10,747 nt of DNA from Acetobacteraceae bacterium (lineage in GTDB: Bacteria; Pseudomonadota; Alphaproteobacteria; Acetobacterales; Acetobacteraceae), in the NCBI GenBank assembly GCA_014377905.1, contig JACMOQ010000473.1, forward strand, positions 1-10,747, in the 5' to 3' direction. Position 1 is the first letter of the stretch. Each line of letters begins with the position of its first letter. The position numbers and the translations under genes were made by a program. The notes below the pieces were generated by a model. It worked only from the letters and a program-made list of their open reading frames with translations. It was not told where the DNA came from and did no database searches. This document shows positions 6,176 through 10,747 of this stretch, piece by piece.

Positions 6176-7786
6176 CTACCCCCGCCGCACGTTCCATGGA
6201 TAAGACGCCGATCCATCCAAAATGCCGCTAATATCGCTGCGCCGGGCTGTATAAACCCCATATTGCCCGAGCGGCAGGAAAGGCGGATCGGCAAACAGAA
6301 CGCGTTGCATGCGGTCGAAAAGCGGCCGCTGGGAAACACTCGGGCTGCTTGACAGCCATTCCTGCGATGCCGCCTCGATTTCGGGCTTTTCATACCACCC
6401 GGTCCAGCCTTTTCCGCCCTGACCGCGAATGTACATGTTGAGGGCGGGATTGAGCATCGACGGCATCGAGCCCGATGTGTGGTAAAGACTCCACCCACCT
6501 TTCTCGACCCCTTCGCGACTGGTGGTGCGCTGGATCATTGTGCCCCAATCCATCGGTTGGAAATCCACGTTCATGCCGATGCGTTTGAGCAAATCCGCGC
6601 TCACCTGGCCAAAGGCGCCAAGCTGGGGATAGTCCATCGGCGCCATTATCACGGTACGCTCGCCATTATAGCCCGATGCCGCCACCGCGGCCTTGGCCGC
6701 CGCTTCCGACAGCGCCGGCATGTCTGCTTGACCCAGCTCGGTCACATCTGCAACCCCGCAGGGCATCATTGCCTTGCACTGGCGCCAAGTCTTTAGATCA
6801 TCGCCGAAGGCCGCGCGCATATAATCGTCCTGATGGACGGCCGCCAACACCGCGCGCCGCAGCTTGATGTTGTTGAACGGCGGCTGGATATGGTTGAACC
6901 GCGCGATGCCATACCAGTTATAGGGGTCCTTCGGCTGCAAGGTGACCCCGCGGGTTTTGCCCATAAGTTCGGTAAGGTCGGACGGCACCTGTTCGAGCCA
7001 ATCCATCTCTCCGGTTTGCAGCGAGGCCACTGCGGTGGCGGGGTCCGGCATGGTATACCAGGTCACCCGCTCGAAATGCGCGATCTTGCCGCCGGCGGTG
7101 CGTTCGGCCGGTTCCTGGCGCGGCACGTAGCGATCGAATTTCACATAGCTGGCGCGACTGCCCGGATTGAATTCATCGGCCAGAAAGCGATACGGCCCGC
7201 TGCCGACCATTTCCTTCACCTGGGTATAGGGATCGATGAGGGCGTGGCGTTCCGGCATGATGAAGCAGGGCAGCGCGCCAACCCGCGACAGGCCGATCAA
7301 TAAGTACGGAAACTTCCGCTTCAGCTTGATTCGAATGGTGCGGTCATCGGGCGCATCGACGGTCTCGGTGGCATCCGCCAATAACTGCCCGAACGCGTCA
7401 CGCCGCCACCAGCGCTTGATTGAGGCCACCGCGTCGCGCGCCAGCACCGGGGCGCCATCATGGAACCACAGCCCGGGGCGCAGCTTGAACTGCCAGGTCA
7501 GCTCATCATCGGACACCGTATGGCCTTCGACCATTTGCGGGCGCGGCGACAAATCCTGCGCCACGCCATACAGCGTGTCGTAAACCCCAAAAGCATGGTT
7601 GGTGGTGACGAGCGACGCCGTCCAGATCGGATCGAGCACCGTAAGCCCGACCGCGGTGATGAAGCGCAATTCTTTCGGGTCGCGCTTTTGCGCGCTAGCC
7701 GATTTTGCCATGCCTATCGCGGCAGCGCCGGCTATCAACCCACGGCGTTTTACCTTTGGTCCCGCAAGTCCGGATGTCTGCATCAT
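6176..7786 (-). CDS. Family-5 ABC transporter solute-binding protein, Tat-type signal (tandem copy 1)
   Basis: This is a periplasmic binding protein of the peptide/nickel type, 536 residues from the chosen start. The ATG at 7784-7786 was chosen because GGGAGGG sits four bases upstream. The longer frame to 7852 lacks a ribosome binding site and would bury the signal. The N-terminus KRRGLIAGAAA (Arg14-Arg15) followed by SASAQ gives a twin-arginine-like signal with cleavage after A32. The mature part shows TVLDPIWTAS, WFHDGAPVLARDAV (near 108-121), GSGPYRF (near 195-201) and the C-terminal LPLGQYGVY and YPWNV. It aligns without gaps to the copy at 7887-9497, with about 79% identity by hand count over the mature part. 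The most divergent stretches are the signal and scattered surface-like positions. Tat export suggests folding, or binding of a cofactor, before export. No permease or ATPase gene is adjacent, and the ligand is unknown. Confidence 0.9.
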   Translation of the reverse strand: MMQTSGLAGPKVKRRGLIAGAAAIGMAKSASAQKRDPKELRFITAVGLTVLDPIWTASLVTTNHAFGVYDTLYGVAQDLSPRPQMVEGHTVSDDELTWQFKLRPGLWFHDGAPVLARDAVASIKRWWRRDAFGQLLADATETVDAPDDRTIRIKLKRKFPYLLIGLSRVGALPCFIMPERHALIDPYTQVKEMVGSGPYRFLADEFNPGSRASYVKFDRYVPRQEPAERTAGGKIAHFERVTWYTMPDPATAVASLQTGEMDWLEQVPSDLTELMGKTRGVTLQPKDPYNWYGIARFNHIQPPFNNIKLRRAVLAAVHQDDYMRAAFGDDLKTWRQCKAMMPCGVADVTELGQADMPALSEAAAKAAVAASGYNGERTVIMAPMDYPQLGAFGQVSADLLKRIGMNVDFQPMDWGTMIQRTTSREGVEKGGWSLYHTSGSMPSMLNPALNMYIRGQGGKGWTGWYEKPEIEAASQEWLSSSPSVSQRPLFDRMQRVLFADPPFLPLGQYGVYTARRSDISGILDGSASYPWNVRRG

Positions 7787-7861
7787 TCTACCCTCCCAGG
7801 GTGGCGGCATTTGGCACCGCGTTTCATGGGTCAGAATGGCGGCATCCGCCAAAAGCGCAAG
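7787..7861 (-). promoter_or_regulatory. Structured 5' leader of tandem binding-protein copy 1
   Basis: This untranslated stretch resembles the leader of the other copy (9498-9569) base for base over most of its length, although it does not code. On the - strand, GGCGG-atg-CCGCC (complement of 7838-7850) can form a tight hairpin. TTTGGC (complement of 7848-7853) can instead pair with GCCAAA (complement of 7810-7815). The two pairings share the GGC bases and so exclude each other. The ribosome binding site follows at 7791-7797. A regulatory RNA role is inferred only. Confidence 0.35.
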
Positions 7862-7886
7862 CCCATCCTCGGGATTTTCAGCCGCT

Positions 7887-9497
7887 TTACACGCGCTTTA
7901 CGTTCCACGGATAGGACCCGGAGCCGTCCAATATACCGGTGATATCGCGGCCCCGGCCGGCATAAACGCCATACTGGCCAAGTGGCAGAAAGGGCGGATC
8001 GGCAAATAATATGCGCTGCATGCGGTCGAATAAGTCCCGTTGCGACAGGCCGGAAGAATTGTCCAGCCATTGTTGGGACGCAGCTTCAATCTCGGGTTTG
8101 TCGTACCAGCCGATCCAGCCTTTGGCACCCTGCCCACGAATATACCCGTTCAACGCTGGATTGATCATCGACACCATCGATCCCGAGGTCATGAACATGC
8201 TCCAGCCGCCCTTGTCCACCGGTTCGCGGTTGGTGGTGCGTTGGGTCATGGTGCCGGAATCCATCGGCTGGAAATCGACATTCATGCCAATTCGCTTCAG
8301 CAGATCAGCGGAAACCTGCCCGAACACGCCCAATTGTGGGTAATCCATCGGCGCCAGAATAACCGTGCGTTCGCCTTTGTAGCCGGAGGCCGCAACCGCC
8401 TGTCGGCTGGCGGCATCCGATAATGCCGGCATATCGGCCTGGCCATTTTCGCTGACATCCAGCACACTACAAGGCATCATCGCCTTGCAGGTGCGCCAGA
8501 TTTCCGGCCGATCGCCAAAGGCCGCGGCCATGAAATCTTCCTGACGGACCGCCGCCAGCACCGCACGCCGCAGTTTCACGTTGTTGAAAGGCGGCTGCGA
8601 CAAGTTGAACCGTGCCATTCCGTACCAATTGTACGGATCCTTGGCGTGGAGCGCCACGCCACGGGTTTTCGTGATCAACTCCATTAGATCATGCGGCACG
8701 AACTCCATCCAATCCATCTCGCCCTTTTGCATTGCGGCGACACCTGTGGCGGGATCGGGCATGGTGTACCAGGTGACCCGCTCGAAATGGGCGATTTTGC
8801 CGCCAGCGGTGCGCTCGGCAGGCTCCTGACGCGGCACATAGCGATCGAACCTTGCATAGGCGCTGCGGCTGCCGGCATTGAACTCGTCGGCGAGGAACCG
8901 ATAAGGTCCGCTGCCGACAACCTCCTTGATCTGGGTATAGGCGTCGGTCACGGCGAGGCGTTCAGGCATCACAAAACAGGTCAACGCGCCAACCCGGGAC
9001 AGGGCGGTCAGCAGATGCGGGAATGGTCGCTTCAGCTTCAGGCGGATGGTGCGATCATCGGACGCGTCGAGCGTGTCGGCGGCGGCGGCGAGTAATTGGC
9101 CAAACGAGTCCCGCCGCCACCAGCGCCGCATTGACGCCGCCGCATCGCGCGCTAGCACCGGGGTGCCATCATGGAACCACAAGCCCTCGCGCAGCTTGAA
9201 CTCCCACACCAGGCCATCGTCGGACACGGTGTGCCCGGCGACCATCTGTGGCCGTGGCGACAAGTCCTGGCCGATCCCATAAAGCGTGTCATAGGCGTGG
9301 TAAGCGTGGTTGAGCGTGGCGAGCGATGCGGTCCAGATCGGATCGAGCACCGTCAGGCCCGCGGCAGTAATAAAACGAAGTTCACGCGGATCGCGCTTCT
9401 GGGCGCGGGCGTTCCCCGACATGGCCATGGTCGCAGCGCCGGCCAACACGCTACGGCGTTTCATGTTCAGTCCGGACCGCGCGTTTTCTTGCGTCAT
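7887..9497 (-). CDS. Family-5 ABC transporter solute-binding protein, Tat-type signal (tandem copy 2)
   Basis: This is a paralogue of the preceding entry with the same length of 536 residues. The ATG at 9495-9497 has GGGAGG five bases upstream. The longer TTG start at 9560 is rejected because the leader is conserved as a non-coding element and the signal would be internal. The signal MKRRSVLAGAATMAM (Arg14-Arg15) ends in NARAQ, with cleavage after A32. Landmarks are TVLDPIWTAS, WFHDGTPVLARDAA (near 108-120), GSGPYRF (near 195-201), PERTAGGKIAHFERVTWYTMPDPA-type segments identical to copy 1, and YPWNVKRV at the end. Differences from copy 1 include Ser/Trp in the QPMDxGTM segment and Met-Phe-Met versus Leu-Tyr-His after GGWS. 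These may lie near the ligand and could change specificity. It sits 87 bases after the ACR3 gene, in the same operon. Confidence 0.9.
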   Translation of the reverse strand: MTQENARSGLNMKRRSVLAGAATMAMSGNARAQKRDPRELRFITAAGLTVLDPIWTASLATLNHAYHAYDTLYGIGQDLSPRPQMVAGHTVSDDGLVWEFKLREGLWFHDGTPVLARDAAASMRRWWRRDSFGQLLAAAADTLDASDDRTIRLKLKRPFPHLLTALSRVGALTCFVMPERLAVTDAYTQIKEVVGSGPYRFLADEFNAGSRSAYARFDRYVPRQEPAERTAGGKIAHFERVTWYTMPDPATGVAAMQKGEMDWMEFVPHDLMELITKTRGVALHAKDPYNWYGMARFNLSQPPFNNVKLRRAVLAAVRQEDFMAAAFGDRPEIWRTCKAMMPCSVLDVSENGQADMPALSDAASRQAVAASGYKGERTVILAPMDYPQLGVFGQVSADLLKRIGMNVDFQPMDSGTMTQRTTNREPVDKGGWSMFMTSGSMVSMINPALNGYIRGQGAKGWIGWYDKPEIEAASQQWLDNSSGLSQRDLFDRMQRILFADPPFLPLGQYGVYAGRGRDITGILDGSGSYPWNVKRV

Positions 9498-9569
9498 TCT
9501 GCCCTCCCAAGTCGCGGCATCTTTGGCCGCTTTGTGGGATACAATGCCGTGCCCGGCCAAAAACGCAAG
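9498..9569 (-). promoter_or_regulatory. Structured 5' leader of tandem binding-protein copy 2
   Basis: This leader is homologous to 7787-7861. On the - strand TTTGGCC (complement of 9555-9561) can pair with GGCCAAA (complement of 9522-9528) across a 26-base loop. A competing small hairpin GCCG-ggca-CGGC (complement of 9546-9557) uses the same GGC bases. The arrangement parallels the other leader even though the intervening bases differ. The leader ends in the GGGAGG ribosome binding site. It lies within the 87-base gap after the ACR3 gene; no good promoter or terminator is visible there. Confidence 0.35.
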
Positions 9570-9584
9570 ATCACTCGATTTGTT

Positions 9585-10616
9585 TTAACTACGCTCGTAC
9601 CAGCCGCGGGAGCGGCGCACGATCGTCACCACCGACAGCATCACCGGCACCTCGACCAGCACGCCCACCACGGTCGCCAACGCCGCACCTGACTGAAACC
9701 CGAATAATGCGATCGCCGTCGCCACTGCGAGTTCAAAGAAATTGCTCGCCCCGATCAACGCCGACGGTCCAGCGACACACCAGGCGACGCCGAGGCGGCG
9801 ATTGAGCCAGTAGGCAAGACCGGCGTTGAAGTAGACTTGGATGACGATCGGCACCGCGAGCAATGCGATCACCATCGGCTGGGCGATGATTTGTTCGCCT
9901 TGCAAGCCGAACAGCAGCACCAGTGTCAAGAGCAATGCCACCAGAGATAGCGGCCCAAGCTGGCGCAACCGGGCGTCAAGCACGCCGCGCGCCAGCAAAC
10001 CGCGTCGCCACAGCTGAGCGATGATCACTGGCACCACAATATAAAGCACCACCGACAGAAACAGCGTGTCCCACGGCACCGCAATCGACGACAAGCCAAG
10101 CAGCAACGCCACCAGAGGCGCAAACGCCACCACCATGATCATGTCGTTAAGCGCCACTTGCGACAAGGTGAAATGCGGCTCGCCGCCGACCAGATTGGAC
10201 CACACAAACACCATCGCGGTGCAGGGCGCGGCGGCGAGCAGGATCAGCCCGGCAATATAGGCATCGATCTGGGCCGCTGGCAGCAGCGGGCGGAAAAGAT
10301 AGCCGATGAACAGCCATCCCAGCAGCGCCATCGAGAATGGTTTGACCAGCCAGTTGATCCCCACCGTCGTTGCAATGCCGCGCCAGTGAGTCCCGACATG
10401 TCGCAGCGCCGCCGGATCGATTTTCAGCAGCATTGGAATGACCATCAGCCAAACCAAGATTGCAACCGGCAAGTTGATATCGGCGATCGTTGCGCCTCCA
10501 AGGGCGTGAAACACACCCGGAACAGCGTGACCCAGCGTCACGCCGACCACGATGCATACCGCGACCCATAAGGTCAGATAACGCTCAAACAGGCCCATCG
10601 AGGGTGCATCACTCAT
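9585..10616 (-). CDS. ACR3-family arsenite efflux carrier
   Basis: This inner-membrane carrier of the BART superfamily exports arsenite (sometimes antimonite), driven by proton motive force. The 343-residue product begins MSDAPSMGLFERYLTLWV, the usual ACR3 start. A longer frame to 10727 would overlap the upstream gene and is rejected. About ten hydrophobic segments cover the chain. The diagnostic motif LAAAPCTAMVFVWSNL carries C132, the cysteine essential for transport in characterised ACR3 proteins. SNFFELAVA carries the conserved acidic residue E295. The family name arsB or acr3 is used for such genes. Its ribosome binding site is weak, and the gene lies 25 bases after the hydrolase tail, so it is probably cotranscribed. 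No arsR, arsC or arsH is in the window, so its regulation by arsenic is unproven. Metalloid specificity is inferred from the motif. Confidence 0.9.
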   Translation of the reverse strand: MSDAPSMGLFERYLTLWVAVCIVVGVTLGHAVPGVFHALGGATIADINLPVAILVWLMVIPMLLKIDPAALRHVGTHWRGIATTVGINWLVKPFSMALLGWLFIGYLFRPLLPAAQIDAYIAGLILLAAAPCTAMVFVWSNLVGGEPHFTLSQVALNDMIMVVAFAPLVALLLGLSSIAVPWDTLFLSVVLYIVVPVIIAQLWRRGLLARGVLDARLRQLGPLSLVALLLTLVLLFGLQGEQIIAQPMVIALLAVPIVIQVYFNAGLAYWLNRRLGVAWCVAGPSALIGASNFFELAVATAIALFGFQSGAALATVVGVLVEVPVMLSVVTIVRRSRGWYERS

Positions 10617-10641
10617 TGCGATACCCACGCAATATTTGCCA

Positions 10642-10747
10642 TCAGCCTGCAGCACCGACCTGCGCGACGAACGCCAGCACCTCGGCGGCAAATTCATCCG
10701 GGTTTTCCATTGCGGCGAAATGCCCACCGCGCTTGAACTCGGTCCAG
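10642..10747 (-). CDS. C-terminal part of an epoxide-hydrolase-type alpha/beta hydrolase (5' end outside window)
   Basis: On the - strand an open frame enters at the window edge and ends at a TGA (complement of 10642-10644), giving about 35 residues: WTEFKRGGHFAAMENPDEFA, followed by a helical EVLAFVAQVG tail. GGHFAAMENP is the typical C-terminal signature of microsomal-type epoxide hydrolases and related alpha/beta hydrolases, and its histidine would be the catalytic base of the Asp/Ser-Asp-His triad. The nucleophile and oxyanion residues lie outside the window, so epoxide hydrolase versus another alpha/beta hydrolase (haloalkane dehalogenase, esterase) is not decided. The gene ends 25 bases before the ACR3 start on the same strand, which places it as the upstream member of the same operon. 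Confidence 0.75.
   Translation of the reverse strand, partial: WTEFKRGGHFAAMENPDEFAAEVLAFVAQVGAAG

Larger units (their letters stand above)
6176..9569 (-). repeat. Tandem gene duplication: two binding-protein units including 5' leaders
   Basis: Unit 1 is 6176-7861 and unit 2 is 7887-9569. Each consists of a leader of about 72-75 bases beginning CTTGCG, the same ribosome binding site GGGAGGG-tAGA/cAGA, and a 1611-base gene. The genes are the same length, and their proteins align ungapped at roughly 79% (hand count), so the duplication is old and both copies have stayed under selection. Only 25 bases (7862-7886) between the units are unrelated. Confidence 0.85.

Noticed and set aside
7784..7852. 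Longer start of tandem copy 1
   Set aside because: A GGGAGGG ribosome binding site precedes the internal ATG. The extension would place the twin-arginine signal deep inside the protein, and the same region is a conserved non-coding leader.
7862..7886. Terminator between the two tandem binding-protein genes
   Set aside because: Only a four-base ATCC/GGAT stem without a T-run is seen.
9498..9560. TTG start of tandem copy 2
   Set aside because: Same reasons as for copy 1; GGGAGG lies five bases before the ATG at 9497.
9585..10727. Longer start for the ACR3 gene
   Set aside because: The extra N-terminal residues are unlike ACR3 proteins and overlap the C-terminal coding region of the upstream hydrolase. 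The start at 10616 fits the family.

Overview
The window looks like a chromosomal segment of an alphaproteobacterium. The GC-rich coding sequence and the protein types (a siroheme sulfite reductase, GloC and GST proteins, Tat-type solute-binding proteins, an ACR3 carrier) suggest Rhodospirillales, possibly Acetobacteraceae. That placement is an impression, not a computed result. No tRNA, rRNA, CRISPR array, transposase or phage gene was seen.

Left block (1-3609). The first 212 bases are the 3' end of an unidentified + strand gene. A small membrane-protein gene (252-461, - strand) diverges from cysI (552-2243, + strand), the hemoprotein subunit of assimilatory sulfite reductase. The 90-base gap between them holds promoter-like boxes and inverted repeats that could serve as operators. 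After an AT-rich 89-base spacer come gloC (type II glyoxalase, 2333-2986) and a glutathione S-transferase-like gene (2983-3609). These two overlap by ATGA and are probably translationally coupled. Together the block joins sulfite reduction, which leads to cysteine and glutathione, with two glutathione-related detoxification enzymes. No cysJ, cysH or other electron-donor gene is present.

Right block (3616-10747, all - strand; transcription runs from high to low coordinates). In transcription order it holds the tail of an epoxide-hydrolase-type alpha/beta hydrolase (cut by the window end), an ACR3-family arsenite efflux carrier, two tandem paralogous family-5 solute-binding proteins with twin-arginine signals, a di-iron fatty acid hydroxylase/sterol desaturase-family membrane protein, and, after a 181-base gap with its own promoter-like sequence and a 13-bp palindrome, a third and more divergent family-5 solute-binding protein with a Sec signal. 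The first five genes are spaced 15-100 bases apart and look like one operon. None of the three binding proteins has a permease or ATPase gene in the window.

The main points of interest are these: (1) the tandem binding-protein duplication (536 aa each, about 79% identical by hand count over the mature part, ungapped), which also copied about 70 bases of 5' leader; (2) competing stem structures in both leader copies; (3) a mixed gene set of hydrolase, ACR3 carrier, orphan binding proteins and membrane hydroxylase; (4) operator-like palindromes before cysI and before the third binding protein. I see no clearly new defence or catalytic system. The duplicated leader is the most unusual signal.
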